From Coccinella septempunctata (lineage: Eukaryota > Arthropoda > Insecta > Coleoptera > Coccinellidae): a DNA stretch of 64,000 nucleotides. Location: contig NC_058191.1 in the NCBI RefSeq assembly GCF_907165205.1, positions 30,274,064 through 30,338,063 on the forward strand, written 5' to 3'. Under the pieces are notes generated by a model that saw only the letters and a list, made by a program, of their open reading frames with translations, was not told the origin of the DNA and did no database searches. Below are positions 1 to 13,356 of this stretch, piece by piece. Within the stretch, counting starts at the first letter, position 1. Each line of letters starts with the position of its first letter. The position numbers and the translations under genes were made by a program.

Positions 1-2574
1 ATCGTGAAACGACTCTACAATACTATTGTACTATAGCTTTAGACTTATTTTGAAGGTAGAACATAAAAGAGTACTAAAAAAATTATAGGTACTTTCGGTT
101 GATATACTAGAAATTCGAAGCAGACATATCCAAAACTATACTCGATATTTCATATCACTTTTTACAGAATCAGCCTATAGTTTATGCTTAGCAGTACCTA
201 TTAGAGATGTTTCTAACAATTTCAACACCTTGTCTGACCTGTCAAGTGACAATTTTTTTGATTTATAATTGGAAGAGCGACAGTAGCAATATTTCGATAA
301 TCATGATAAACCATTTTGTTTTTTATGATTTGCGATTTTCATACCCACGATCGAAAGATAAATTTAAAAGATTCAACATTGATCATTAGTCAAAAACTAT
401 TTTCGTATTGAAGCAAATTGTTGAAAGGGACTCAAAAGATTCTATCACAAAAGGGAAACAGGTTTTTGAGGACACACATTAACTAGTGAGTAGACCGACT
501 AACCCAGGCCTTAGAGTGTCGAATTTTTGGCAAATTACAATACGAAATTAATTCATGAAGAAATAGTTGGCAATCAAAAAATTATAAGAATACAAAAATT
601 AAAAATTTTTTGCATGAACTCAGATTTTTTATAGCACAAAGTCATATGTTGTTTATTCTGCTAAGTAGTAGAAAGATAAGCATTACAAGAGTAGTAGAAC
701 ATGCGTAGAAACTTTTTGTTCTACTGTGGTTCAATGGGTTCTTATTGGCCAATCCAAAAGTCCATCAGAGAAGAAATGAAATGAGTAATCTATTGTTTCA
801 TCTACTATGGAGTCAAGACGGATATTTTTGTTTCTAATTCAGGTATTGGTGTAATCTGTGTATATGGGCTGATGATTTTTATCGACTAACTTTTGAATGA
901 GAATTCTGGGTAGAATCCAAAATTTTAATCTCTTATAGCTATATCAGTTTATAAAATCGTTTGGGCCATGTCTTCAAAAGGCTTTGTATATGTTCTGCCC
1001 TGGTCATTGGTTAGAAAAACTTTTTTTATATAATTTGAAGTGTAATAGAAATGAGGTCGGATATCTCACAGAAGAAAATCCAGGAACATTCGATCCGCTT
1101 TCCGTCTTGAATTTCAGTGTGCGTGATTGTTATCATTGGGCATTATTCTCTTATATCGAAAACCGATAAGAGAGTACACTGAATACAATCAAGCATTATT
1201 TTACATTGAATGGATTTATTTCCAGCGGATAGATTTCGATCGGGAGCTAGATTAAATAAGGTGTTATCGCCACAGCAGTGGAAAAATATGATGGATAAGA
1301 GATTACTATCGATCATCAATTGTATTATGCCTGAATAGAAACACATTGAGGTTATATATTTCCACGAACGTAAAGAATACCTTTCGTTTTTCTTTATTGA
1401 AAATTTTGAAATCTAACAACAAACTGAAAAATATTATTCAACAATCAAATTGGTTTATTTCTCGTTTCGAGAAGTTTCTCATCAAAACCGAAGAAAAATT
1501 ATCCTGATGATTAGAAGGTTATATTTTCAGCAATCATAGATAATCCGAGATAATTCAGTGTAGAAGGGCAAGATTGAGATTAATTTAAATTTTTTTTTAT
1601 AACGGCACAGAGACGATTATTTGATTATGAAAAAAGTACCCCTTCAAGAGTAATTTTAATTAATCTGTGAGCCAACGATATTCCCGAATACTTTTCAAAT
1701 TAAAAAATCAATAAGAATTCGCTGATTATTCTAAATTCTTAACTCAAAACCTGTAAGTGTTGTGGTAGCACCGTTTCCAGACCATTATACATACATTATG
1801 TCGAGTTCATTTAGAATAACTTTTGAAATATGAATTCATTCAGGTTCTCTTTGGAATGTTCGTACTCGAAAAATGATTGATGTGCAAGCCAAATTTCATA
1901 TTCATACGAAATTTTCGATATAGTCATTAAGGGATCCCCAGTGAAAAAATTGGATCAAGCTACTTGATATATTCAATATAGGTATTCATAAAATTTAAAG
2001 ATTTCTTCCACTTCAATGCATAAATTTTATTTTATCTTCGGTTGAGATTAATATTTTTCCAATAATTATTTATTTATCTTTTTATTTTTTGTACTTCTTG
2101 GGATTTTTGCATGTACGCCAGCTCTCTACCTATACAAAAAAATTCTAGATTATACAGATAAAAATACAAATATTTTCAGATAGATATATTCACTACTTCA
2201 AACCTAATTTAAGATAGGACATGGAGATTCGAAAAGTAAATACAATATTTTTCAATTTTTAACAGATGTTAAAATGATAAGAAATCCATAAAAAATATTT
2301 GCGATATGTTTTTCTATCTTACTTCAATGAGATTTTTCGACGAGTTATGATATTGTGCTTGTAAATATTGCTTGAAAAAAAAAAGTAGTGAAGAAGTATC
2401 TTATTCGGTGTGAAAGAGCCGATATTACTAAGTTCCTTAATTTTACGTATTCCACATCCATGCTCCAAATTCTTCAATGAAATCATGAACCGAATTTAAA
2501 GCTTCATATATTCTTCGGTACTTACAAATAGGTATCATAGAATTTAAACATTGACAGTGTTTTTAATTATTCCA
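1..2574. other. AT-rich noncoding stretch, nothing recognised
   Basis: No ORF longer than about 67 codons, no protein similarity I recognise and no obvious inverted or tandem repeat. Probably intergenic or intronic DNA. Confidence 0.5.
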
Positions 2575-2580
2575 TTATAG

Positions 2581-2991
2581 TAATAGTAATAGTATTTATT
2601 GACCCAAAAGACACAAACAAAGATGTGTATAAGGCAGGTCATTTTATATAGATATTATAAATTATGAATATTCAAAAGAATATACAGTACAATGAATCAG
2701 TTCTACAAAAGAAAAATATATACACATTGATACATAAAGACAAGAAAAAAAAATATATTTGATACCAAAATAAAAACATCATATTCATTGAGAGTGGTTC
2801 AAAGTGGTAATGGAATCGCCCATAAACTCATCAACAGAATTATAAGCTCTGGAAACCAACAGATCCTTCAGATGCCTCTTGAATGATTTAAAATTCAAGA
2901 TCTGCACTTCAACAGGTAGATGATTAAAAAATTGTATGCCCTGGTATTTAACATGCCTTTCAAAGTTCGTTCTATGCTTTGGAATACTCAA
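2581..2991 (-). mobile_element. 3' end of a non-LTR retrotransposon (LINE), 5'-truncated
   Basis: Read on the minus strand, 2991-2785 encodes 68 residues that look like the extreme C-terminus of a LINE reverse transcriptase: HRTNFE, then FFNHLPVEVQ, then FKSFKRHLKDLL, matching the common pattern 'x-K-LYN-x-LP-x-IK-x-FK-x-LK'. Noncoding sequence follows, ending in an AATAAA-like signal and a short tail of ACTATT repeats at about 2581-2600 (TAATAG on the plus strand). A simple-repeat tail instead of poly(A) is common in several LINE clades. Everything upstream of the last roughly 70 codons is missing, as expected from incomplete target-primed reverse transcription. I see no target-site duplication. 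Clade is uncertain (Jockey, I or Daphne-like). Confidence 0.6.
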
Positions 2992-3000
2992 TAATCTTAG

Positions 3001-4690
3001 TACATCAATCTTTACTAAAATTGAACCTTCTTCTTTTCAAAAAGACGAAAATTATTGAAATCTGCAAAATGAGAATATGTCGAAGCTTACTTCGATGTAA
3101 CGATCAATTATAAAGATCCTGTATATTTTTATAGATTATGTTTTCTCGTATGATTAAAATTTCGAAGAATTTGATACATTAACCGTATGTATGAAAGCGA
3201 AAAATCTGTTTTATCCATTGAATTATTCCTTAGTTCCATTTCTCCTTATCGAGAAATAGTGGAAGTAGGTATCTTTAAAACTTGATTTCAACCTGTGATA
3301 GTAAAAGTAGAATGTTCAATATTTGCACAAAAAGTCGACGTGGTTATCATTCAACATGGTGTTTACTTTCTTTATCGAGTATTATACTGCACTCAATAAA
3401 TCAATAGCTTATCACTGTTTGATTAATCGATCTACAGAGAATATTTGATGAATTCTTTTCTTGAAGGAGTATGGAAGATCGGGACTCTCATATGTGTATT
3501 TTATGCGAGGTAGTTTTTTTTCTCAACTTCCTACAGAAGGCTTTACTCTCGTGGACTTCATGAATTTAACAACTTCTCATTTTAACTGCTTTAGAAAAAT
3601 GGGCTTATGCTATAATTAATGAAAGTAAAAAAACTGTTCAATTCAGCACAAGAACAACTAACGATATTTCTGTTTTGAAAAATAAACGGTGCATATAAAT
3701 CAACCATGCCAATTGACTTCATGCTGACAATTGAAGTGCAATTCATTGATCAGTGAAATACTATAATACTAAATCAAAAATGGTGTTTTCTTGCTGGACT
3801 GGCTGATTTTAAAATCTATTTTTTCAGTAGAAGACAAGTAATGAACAAAATGGTTCGAAAATATTGAAAACCATCCCCGTAAAATGAGTAACATCGAAAT
3901 AATGGGTTTCACACAAAATTTGGGATGTTTAAGTCTTCTTGAATGAAATAGTGGATAGTCAATGTTGTATGTTAATGTAGGAAATTTATTCGTGGCTCCA
4001 GTGTTCGCACAAAAGCACCCATTTCAACTTATATGGAACTCTCATCGAGTCAGAGTTTTTCCGAGTCCAGTTCGGTGGAAGTTAATGAATTAGCTGCCTT
4101 GCCAGTAAGGGCAATAATTTATCTGTCTAAATAAATGTAACGTAAAAAACAGTACAGATTTATATCCCGGATACAAAGGGACAAGAGGACGGCTGACCCT
4201 CCACTCACCCCTAATCAAATCAAACATAACATGCACAAACAGATTCACTCTGAAATTTTTCAGGGTGCTCTTCAGGACAGTATTGGGTAGTTTTTTCCTC
4301 GTTTTCCTTCGATTTTTCCAGCCAGAAGATCCATAAGCTTGAAGTAGGTATAGTTTACATATATATCTCTTTCTCCCATACATATAGATAATAATAGATA
4401 TTTCAATAAAAATAAAGGTATTAAGTATATATACAATTACTACACTATCCGTATATTGTGTTGAGACTTCACGAATTGAGAAAATAATTAGTCAATAGTA
4501 ATCAGCTAAACTTTTAGTGAATTAATAGTTCTATCTTCCATAAAGTGGTATAAAATTTTTTTTGATGAAAACTTGTAGGTAGCATTGAGAATATACAGCA
4601 GATTTTACAAATTTTCATTCAATTTCAAGATTTTATCACAATATTTTTTTACAATTTAAGGAATTGCTCTGAAGGCTTGTTTTTTTGGAT
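3001..4690. other. noncoding stretch, nothing recognised
   Basis: Only short chance ORFs, the longest being 97 codons on the minus strand at 4090-4383 with no recognisable domain. No clear repeat structure seen. Confidence 0.45.
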
Positions 4691-4702
4691 TTCCTTTTCG
4701 AT

Positions 4703-5515
4703 GGGGAGATGATTCCTCGATTAAAATAGGCAGGGATAGTTTCTATAATTTTCGAAATTTTCGAAATCTACCTCCCTTCCAAGATACAGCTTTTGGAAGG
4801 CGAAGACGAGTTGACAGTTTTTAATTTTTTTTACGGGTTCTAAAAGACACTGAGTCATAAGACTATACATAATATGAAGCACTAAGTAGATGTTACTCAC
4901 ACAATTTTTTTAGATTTCATAACTTTATTATTAGGGGTTGAAAATAACAACCTCTTAAGATTTTCCCTCAAAAATTGTTTTCGTGGGATAGATTTTCGGA
5001 AAATAAAATTCTCTTATGGTTTTCCATTCCTTTCTGGAGAAAAAAAGTATGTTTCTTGCAAAATTTGTTTTTCTTGGAATAAATAAAAACTTATAAGCAG
5101 TATACGAAGGTTTATGGGGCAGAGTTGATGCATGTATTTTAGCGGCATGTAGTCATATCAAAATTTTGCAATAGACTTTTTTCTCCAGAAATGAATATTA
5201 AACCATAAAAGAATTTTATTTTTCGAAAATCTATCCCACGAAAACAATTTTTGAAGGAAAATCATAAGAGGTTGTTATTTTCAACACCTAATTATAAAGT
5301 TATGAAATCTAAAAAAATTGTGTGAGTGACATCTATTTAGTGCTTCATATCATGTATAGTTTTATGACTCAGTGTCTTTTAGAACCCGTAAAAAAAAATT
5401 AAAACTGTCAACTCGTCATCGCCTTCCAAAGACTGTATCTTGGAAGGGAGGTCGATTTCGAAAAAAATTTATAGGAACTACTCCTGCTTATTTTCATCGA
5501 GGAATCATTTCTCTA
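4703..5515. mobile_element. Large foldback element (about 340-bp inverted arms)
   Basis: Bases 4703-5045 reappear as an imperfect reverse complement at about 5175-5515. Matching landmarks are ATTCCTCGAT against ATCGAGGAAT, ACGGGTTCTAAAAGACACTG against its complement, and TCTGGAGAAAAAA against TTTTTTCTCCAGA. The loop is about 130 bp. The outer right side reads into TAGACACCCGACAGCCTGTA, and the related half-copy near 19.95 kb ends in AGACACCCTGTA, so the family probably ends in TACAGGGTGTCT. It encodes no transposase; the 64-codon ORF at 5372-5566 lies inside the right arm and is not a gene. It is best read as a non-autonomous DNA element. Confidence 0.7.
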
Positions 5516-5539
5516 AGTCCTTCGCATTTGATTATAGAC

Positions 5540-6731
5540 ACCCGACAGCCTGTATATTGTAAATAATAATGACGTTAATCGGAATTTACCGAAAAATTTA
5601 CCGAGAAGGCGGATATCATAATATCTATAGTATAGCTATAGTAGAACATCAAAATTAATTTTATTTTCGAGAAATTTTTCATAGAAATAAATGGGGGGCT
5701 AGTAGTAGAACTGACCATTTTTTTCAGCAGTGAGAAGATGGCAGACAGAAGTGTCAAAATCAATCTACTTTCCATGAACAAATTCACCTCCAAAAAGTTA
5801 TTCCAAATAATCAAAAGAAAAAAAATGAAAAATTCATCGAATCAAGTCCTCCCCTGGTCAGCTTCTAATAGTTGTTCACTTTTCCAATTTCTCTGCCCGT
5901 TTCACGCCCCGATTTGTCCGACGACAGTTCGATTCAACGGGAGGCACAAAAAAAGGCAGACCGGATGGAAATTAAGCTGGATTAGAGTTCGCGAAGGAGG
6001 ACGGAAAACGGAAAAATAAATAAGAATTGCTACCAGTTGTGGGTCTTTGAAAAGAAATGTCGTTGACAGTCGGACCGGCCTCAATTGTCTGCTTTTTTTA
6101 TTATCGGAACAGCGGGAGTCCCCTACTCCATAAAAAGAGTTCGGATGAGTGGTCATTATAGGGCATTAGGAATCTTCGGGGATATTTTATTTTTTTCGGC
6201 TTTTATTAATAGAGTAATCAGGCTTTTTGTCAGAAAAATTGATCCCCTATTGTGAAGAGGGGTGCAAAGGAAGTACTCAGAAAATGAATATTTTGAGGCA
6301 AACTTTCCATTCGCCTTTGATCGATGATAATCTGGAAAGATTATTTGTCTCCCAACATCAAATAAAATAAAATTCCAAGAATTATATACAGACAATAAAT
6401 GATGAAAAACATAATTTTTTAAAATGGCCTTTTCGAGATTTTATTTTTTACTTTGTTGAATTACTTCAACTTCTATATTTACGCCTATCTTACAGGAAGC
6501 ATCACTTGATGATTCTCTTATTTATCTCAAAAATTACACCTTCAATTTGGGAAATCATAAAATGTCTGTAGTGCATCAAATACAATTTGAGAGATGTAAG
6601 ATTTTTACATGTTTTCTTCAAGATTTTTTTTTCATGGATAATCTGAGCAAGAATATTCTAATATTTGAAAATGACTTGCACAATAGCAGCGTTAGCAAGA
6701 TTTTTAATTGGCGAAATATTGGGTGATAATA
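5540..6731. other. Noncoding stretch with a GC-richer patch at 5880-6160
   Basis: No gene recognised. Bases 5880-6160 are less AT-rich than the surroundings and contain several CG dinucleotides. Overlapping short ORFs on both strands look like by-products of composition. A conserved regulatory role is possible but unsupported without comparison. Confidence 0.3.
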
Positions 6732-7250
6732 TACAGGGTGAGTGTTTGACTCGTACAAATATTTCAACAATATGTCGAGGTTGAGGTCGAAAGAATCACT
6801 TTTTTTCTATACCATTTTTTCCAATTCGGTTCTGATAAAAAATATAGCCGTTTTAACATTTCATAATGAGCTGTGTCACCCCTAGAAAAACAAAAATACC
6901 TTCAGAATAACTATCTAAATCTGTGACACTACACATCTGTGGATCTTTGAAAAAGAGTTGCATTTAGCCAAAGTACTCAATTTTCCGAATGTCACAGATA
7001 TTCGTGCATTAAACGCGCATTTTACGAGAAAATATGAAGAATACTTTCAATTTACAAAGCGTTCAAATTCATTAGATAGCGAAAAACTTATAGTTTCAAG
7101 AGTTGGGATCTTTGAATTTTTGGTGTTTTTATCGTTTCCGAGGTCGAAAGAATGATTTTTTTCCTTTACCATTTTTCCTACTTCAGCTCGGTTGAAAAGA
7201 TACAGGCTGTTGAAAATCCACAAAAAAGTGTAATTTTGTTGAGTCTGGTA
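6732..7250. mobile_element. MITE family 'GACTCGTACAAATATT', copy A (degraded)
   Basis: Starts TACAGGGTGAGTGTTTGACT followed by CGTACAAATATTTCAAC, then the family's internal landmarks: a GAGCTGTG-CACCCCT block, a block around CTACACATCTGTGGATC, and a GATACAGGCTGTTGAAAA block. Four other copies occur at 13.9, 36.2, 54.2 and 62.1 kb. The right terminus is not well preserved here. It is noncoding and presumably mobilised by a transposase encoded elsewhere. Confidence 0.65.
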
Positions 7251-7430
7251 TAGCTTTTTATGAAAACTTAAAATGCTTAGACCTTTTCACCTAGGCCGAA
7301 TAGAAATAAAAAAGATATTTGTTTTGCCTATATACGAGGTGAGTATAAATAAAGTATTATATAATATAATAGTACAGGCTATCAAGCCACCTAGCTCAAA
7401 TCTCCCTCTATGATTTCCAGACCAGAAGAG

Positions 7431-7676
7431 CCATAGACATAGAGACATGGACTGAGCAATGCCAGCATGAAATTGGCTATTTTATAGAAAGAGAGAAATG
7501 ATCGCAGGGCCTATACCTGTTTCTTTTGTGTTCACATAGAGGTGAGTGTGGACCAATCAAAATTCTAGAAGAAGACAACTCCATGCCTGATGTTCAGCTT
7601 CTCACTGTCACTTTTTTGACCGTATTTCATGCATAGATAGAAAGGGAAGGCACAGTCCATGTCTCTATATCTATGG
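7431..7676. mobile_element. Short TIR element, family 'CCATAGACATAGAGACATGG'
   Basis: The left end CCATAGACATAGAGACATGG is matched by the inverted right end CCATGTCTCTATATCTATGG at 7657-7676. A related copy lies at about 16411-16592, sharing the interior (TTTTATA-AAAGAGAGAAA, then a block with CCTTTCACTTTT or CCTGTTTCTTTT). It is about 245 bp and encodes nothing. Confidence 0.65.
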
Positions 7677-10570
7677 GTAGAGCAATGCATCGATATGGGC
7701 CATAGAGTTCATAAGAACTGCATTGGGGACTGAAAATGCATTATGTCCTTGATTCTATTAGCATTTAATTAGTTTCCGTCAGTTTTGGGCCGTTTATCAA
7801 CGAGGTGAGATTTGTATTGCTCTGATGATGTCAGATAAAACTGAAACCATGATCAGCTTCTAATCTTCTTTATTTCTTCAACTCAATTAATAGTTGTTAT
7901 TATAATTAATGAATGAGCTGAACAATAAAATAATAAGAATTAATTCAGACGCATACCATCTACTGAAATGAATATTAAATGAATTATGAGGAATATAGGA
8001 CAAATACCGCAGTTCGTTTGGGTTCCGACTTGGGGGGGTTGTTTTCAAGCATTTTCCATCGGAGTGTGAGTTGTATTGCTCTGAGATCAAATGAGACCGA
8101 AATCATGCTCAGTATCTACTCTTTTTCGATGGAACGCTCTCCCTTTCTTTGTCCTGACGATGAGAAATTGGCTAGTTCGATTCAGATCGTAACACTTGTT
8201 GATATTCATATCAGCGAGTGTTTTATAATACTGTTATTATTATTATTCTCTAGTGAATGCATTAAAATTTGCTCTCGTTGCTCAGTGACTATCAGAGCCA
8301 AAGACAGCAAGTCCTTAAACGATTCTCAATTCGGACGAATTAACCAATTTCCCATTGGCGTTTGATTCGCATGCCGCTAATTCGGAATTGATCCCGTAAT
8401 TCTGTAATTGGCGAACTTCCAGTGGGTGGTCAACCGCAGAATGCAAAATCGGCAATCCTGGATGGAGAGGACTGAGGACTGCCGCGCGTGCTGAAAATCG
8501 ATTGACCTCGCCAGCGAAAACGTTGCTCGAACAATGGATAGCTCAATTCTTTGGCGATGCATGATGTATCATTACTCATCCATATAACAGTTACATTAGG
8601 GTTTATTTGTATTGTAGCTTCGGATTTCCGATATGAGAGATATACATGCAATCGTTTCTCTCTGGAAGTACATTGAAATATGATATAGTTCGTTTTATTG
8701 AAACCCGTGAAATGGGCCGTGAAAGAATGATTAAAATCGACTTATAATCACGAACGAAGGACGTCAACTATAGGGTGGATGATTTTATTTTATTCGCTAT
8801 TAGTGGTAGCTTTCCATTTTTGAGAATGTCTCAATGTTCTCTTTTGGAAAAGCAATTTAACTGATGACAATTGAAGTTGTCAATGGTTATATTTAGTTTT
8901 TTATTAGATAAAAACAAGACATTTTTGGGGAAGCATGCATTTTTCCTGAAACTTTCTAAGGATTTTCTCTGGCTGATATCTGAAACTTTCGAGTAACCAT
9001 TAGATAGACATGATGAGCGTCCAACTAACTCTTTTCTTTTGCGTTTGTTCATAGAAACGACAGCGTTATCGTTAAGACCAAATATCTCTGATTTTCGAAT
9101 TTTAAAACGAAAATGCTTTCAAACTATCTTTCATCACTAAATTCCGAACGAAAAGTGCTAAAGGAACTTGAAATTTGAAGGAAAGATCGGAATTAGCTCG
9201 GAAACATGAATATCCCAATTATGTGATGTAATTATGTAATTGAATTCATCAATCAATCATCAATCAATTAACCACATGTGATTAATTCGAATTCCCTATA
9301 TTTGAGATGATATTTCAATACTTTATTTGAAAAAGCTACTTTCTACGACTATTGCAAAATGGTCTTGTTTCAAGGTGGAGATTTATCTTGATTGATTTCA
9401 AACAGTTGATATTTATCTCAAAAAATGTGGCTTATTTCAGCTATTAAGCCTATTGTATTGTACATTCCATATCGAGATTCGAATCTTCAATAAGTTTCAA
9501 ATTGTAATATTTCTCTGAGGCCGATAATCAATCATAATGAATTTTTCCCCTTAGTTATGTATTATTATCCCTATTTTCCCACTCCCAGGTACCAATTTGG
9601 TAGCTCTCAGGAGCTCTTTGGAAACCTTTTCGAGTTTGGGAACAAGCTTACTGATATTACGATAGATAGTTATGGAGGGGTTGCAGTGCACCGCTGTTCT
9701 CACCACTAAGCTATCCTCAGCTTGCATTTAATGCGAACATTGCTGAATGTTTTAGAGTTCTGATGAACTCCAGCATCTCATAAGGTTTCAAAAAGGTTAC
9801 GTCCTCATTCCTACAAGTTTCTTATCTAAAGTATTCCTTCCATTGGCTTGCAAAGGAGCAAGCCAAGTGAAGAGGAATTTCTTATCCCTTGTCACAGAAT
9901 CCAGAGGAGACAGTGTTCATTAAGAAAGCCACAAAGGAGATGTAACTTATTCTCACTGAGATCCATATATACTTTGGATTTTGGTTTTCTGCTTTTTTCG
10001 GAAATATTTTCCATAGATATATCTTCCTATACCACAGAATGATTCTGGGCCAGCAAGTAGTGTTAGTGTTACCCTCCTGGCAATTGTATTGACCTCTTCA
10101 TTCCCAGACTAAGAAGACCTTGTTATTCTTGTCTATTTCCTGACATTTTTGGCCCCTTCCATATCGATTTGATATCATCTTGATCTTTATTAAGACGCAT
10201 TTCCGATAGTTTCCCTTCTGGCTGATATTCACACATTTTCGAATTTCTACACTTTGTGCCTGCCCTAAATACTCCAGCGCCAGATCCTGTTGTGGTTTTT
10301 AAACCATCTGAATATTTACCTCTTTAAGGTATTTTCTTTGAAAGTTTGGGAGGTGGGAGGTTTCCATCCTCTTTTGTACCTTTATTGTATTGAAGTATTA
10401 ATCAAAGTTTACCTTTTTAATCATCACTGAAGAGGTTCTCTTGTAAGATGTAATTGGCCAGGGTCTCTAAATTTTAATTTTCACATTACCTGTATCTTCC
10501 TTAGATATTCTGACGATGGCCTCATTGTCTGATCTATAAATTACTGAATGTAGAGATCTGTCATGATCCC
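7677..10570. other. Noncoding stretch; weak internal repeat and a GC-richer patch
   Basis: Two related segments near 7806-7865 and 8066-8125 share TTGTATTGCTCTGA followed about 20-30 bases later by a GAAA core, which recalls the terminal motifs of Penelope-like elements (uncertain). Bases 8280-8560 are GC-richer and contain homeodomain-like TAATT and CAATT cores. The 128-codon ORF at 7979-8365 has no recognisable domain and I do not call it a gene. 9590-10560 looks like unclassified degraded DNA. Confidence 0.35.
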
Positions 10571-10579
10571 ATGTGCTCT

Positions 10580-11502
10580 TGTGAGCCACACACAGGTCAG
10601 CCTTTTGCTTTGTCGATGGTTTCGCTCGTACATGATCTGATTGGTCAAAATCCGCCAGAAAATCTTCAAACAGATATCAGCCTGGAGGATGAAACTCTAG
10701 AACAGGTCGAGCAGTTCAAATATAATACTTGGGAAGCTTCAAAAATAGGAACTAGGGCTTACCTGGACACGGAAATACACAACCGTATCAGTTCAGCTTA
10801 ACAGGAATTCTGGAAGCTAAAGGACAGAGTGTTTCAAAATCACGACCTCAATCTGAAGATCAACACAGCTGTTCACAAAGCAGTGGTCCTCCTATCGCTT
10901 CTGTACAGAAGCGAAAGCTGGACTCCCTACAGGCGACACATTGAACCGCTTGAACAAACGCAACAACGTCATCTAAGTCAAATAATGCACATCAGATGGT
11001 TTCACAAAGTTTCAAATGCAGAAGTCTTGCATCGCGCGAGTTGTATAACAATTGAGTCTCAAGTAACGAGGGCCCGACTCAGATGGAGCGGCCACATTCT
11101 GAGGATGCAAGACTCCCCAAAATAGTTCTGTACGGCGAATTCACAGAGGGAGCTCGGAAACTAGGAGGTCAGTATATGAGATTCAAGGATTCACTGCATC
11201 AATCAATAAAATCAGTTAATGCCAATCATAACTGGGAGCAACTAGCGTTAGACAGAACACAGAGGTCTTTGGTCCACAGCTATAATGGAGACTCGAGAAG
11301 AATACAGCGGCGGCCAGATCTGGTTGGTGACTATCCATGCCCAGAGTGTGGAAGGATCTGTAGGTCACGGTTGGGTCTCTTCAGTCACAGGAGGTCACAC
11401 AGTCGCAAGCATCTTTAAGAAATTATAAGTTTTCTTCGCACCAATAGTCTTTTTGTAGATTTATTCTCAGTAACGAGATTCAGCAATGAATGAATGAATG
11501 TT
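10580..11502 (+). pseudogene. Degenerate LINE ORF2 C-terminus with C2H2 zinc finger and (ATGA)n tail
   Basis: Three blocks align end to end with the C-terminal third of a LINE reverse-transcriptase ORF2. The first is EQFKY...EIHNRISSA. After a stop at 10799-10801 comes a block with FQNHDLNLK, AVVLLSLLYRSESWTPYRRHIE (here shown as two motifs, AVVLLSLLY and SESWTPYRRHIE), RCHL-like QRHLSQIMHIRWFHKV and ARLRWSGHILRM. The reading frame then shifts near 11119 and continues with KIVLYGEFTEG, RFKDSLHQSIK and LALDRTQRSLVH. The C-terminus is a classic zinc finger C-X2-C-X12-H-X3-H (CPECGR ... FSHRRSH), as known in one group of LINEs. After the stop at 11418 a short UTR ends in an (ATGA)n tail at 11485-11500. 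At least one stop and one frameshift make it a dead fragment. Confidence 0.8.
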
Positions 11503-13145
11503 TGGTCATGCCAGACTGATTTATTGGTAAGTCACAATTATGACGTACATCCATTACATTTCGGGGTTACAGACCCAAGTCTAACCAAGTTTGACTTATG
11601 CACACACCATCAGAGCCCTTATTTATCTACGAGCAGTGTTATCAACAAGCTCATTCCAGAGAAGCACCTTATCCAGAGTTATTTCCAGATATTTAACTTC
11701 AAGGGCTCATCATCTAGACGTATTTACCACTTAGTTCATTCGAAAACATTCGGGACCTAGTTCTAATGCTCCAGTCTAATTATAAAATCTGCTCGATCAT
11801 GAAGAAGTGGAATAATTGAAAAAAATCCGATCCAACTGAATTGAATCCCAGTAACCGGTTGTAGAGTAGTCGTAGTAGTTTTTGTAGAAATAGTATAACG
11901 AAAAATTGAAAAAAAAATAGTTGATGAAAATGTGAATATCAGGAACTATCCACAACAGGACCCCTAAATTGTGCAAAAATATTAGAAATGAAAATATGGG
12001 AGCCAGGCAAGTTTAGCATCTGAATGGGTGATCGCCCTAGTTATGGATTCAAATGAACGCTTAAAGACTTCCACATGGTGGCGATTCAAGAAGAGCTCAT
12101 TATACGCATATTGTAGAATACCAACAGGGACTTCTCAATTCAAGAAGCCATTCCTTTTTATTCAGCTTATTCGTAATCCTACCACAAAAAACTCCATTAT
12201 AATCATTCAAAGTGGACAGGATTTAAAAGCATAGCTTTTAGGAATTTGACCACACGCAAATGTACGATCATTAGTTAAAATATGATTGATTATACACTCT
12301 CGTTTAATGGCGCAACATCAACTTCTTAATGCTACTAATGTCCTTCGACGGATGAAAGGTGAATCCCTACTTACAGTTGAATATTCCTCTTTACATCATA
12401 AAATTCATGATGATCTCTTCAATGAAGATCAGATTCTGATTTCTGACGCGTTTTTAAATTTAATGGGAAACCCAAGGCAATATTAAAGAATGAGGAATAG
12501 AGAAATATCTTATATTCTTGATTATCTATTAGGTATATTTCAAACTAGCAATATTTTGATGAAATTTTTTTTATTATCTTTGCCTCGCAACGTCCGGGCA
12601 ACGCCAATTTCGTGCGGGCAAGTATCACTGTCTACTCTTGTTAGGAAAATAACTATATTATGATAAAATATATTTTATAGACAAGAAAAGCTAGGTTGAA
12701 TAGAAGTTCTTTTCCGTCATATCCTAGTATAATATCACCATAACATAAAAATAAAATGAGGACAAAAGAAAAACCTTTTCCAATGATTAATTCAACGAAA
12801 AATTTCATACGATTGAAAAGGAAAATTATCATGATTTTACAATTCAACGCGTAATTTTTATTTATATTTATTTATTGTTATTTGTACAGTGTAATTGAAA
12901 ATAAAATATCCACTGATTTTATGAATCCTTTGAGAAACAAAGACGCATACCTTGACAGTGCCTGTTTTGTGGTCCCCGTTTCTCGTTGGAGTTATACAAA
13001 TGTTATTAAGTGTACAATTGAACATCTTGAGGGCCACTTGAAAAAAAAAAGAATAAAAAATTCAAAATGAAACTGGGTCAGAATAAAGAGATATAGTTCC
13101 CAAATAGGAGCGTTTTGCGGAACGGAAAGTGCACAACAATAGAAA
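11503..13145. other. Noncoding stretch, nothing recognised
   Basis: Several short ORFs (up to 88 codons at 11494-11760) have no recognisable similarity. Bases 12590-12640 form a brief GC-richer island. No repeat structure seen. Confidence 0.4.
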
Positions 13146-13300
13146 AAAAATTGGTTATTGGTAACGTCCATGTTTTCAATAATATAAAATAATTATTGCA
13201 GGAATTTGGTTTTGGTTATTTTTTCGAATCTTGCGTGATTCTTTTTCAAGGCTCGTATTTTATCGGAATAAATATCGTCAAATTTGATAAAATCTTGGTC
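13146..13300 (-). mobile_element. Penelope-like element family B, terminal fragment (inverted partner)
   Basis: Read on the minus strand, this contains the PLE noncoding repeat (CGAG joined directly to CCTTGAAAAAGAATC, a GAATC/GATTC hairpin, then the end segment) followed by an ATG at 13171-13169 that starts MDVTNNQF. The active family in the 39-51 kb array begins MDVTNNRN after a matching noncoding segment. So this is a short piece spanning the repeat-to-ORF junction of a second PLE family. It has lost some internal bases relative to its partner at 13455-13616 and lies in the opposite orientation to it. Confidence 0.75.
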
Positions 13301-13356
13301 GGAGTGATTTTCATTTAATGTGAGGATAATTCAACTTTTGAAGACCAAACATTCTG

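Noticed and set aside
7806..7865. Hammerhead-like core (CTGATGA followed by GAAAC)
   Set aside because: Stem II would need a U-U closing pair and only two pairs; I cannot draw a convincing stem I or III.
7979..8365. 128-codon ORF as a possible host gene
   Set aside because: No recognisable domain; overlaps a short internal repeat.
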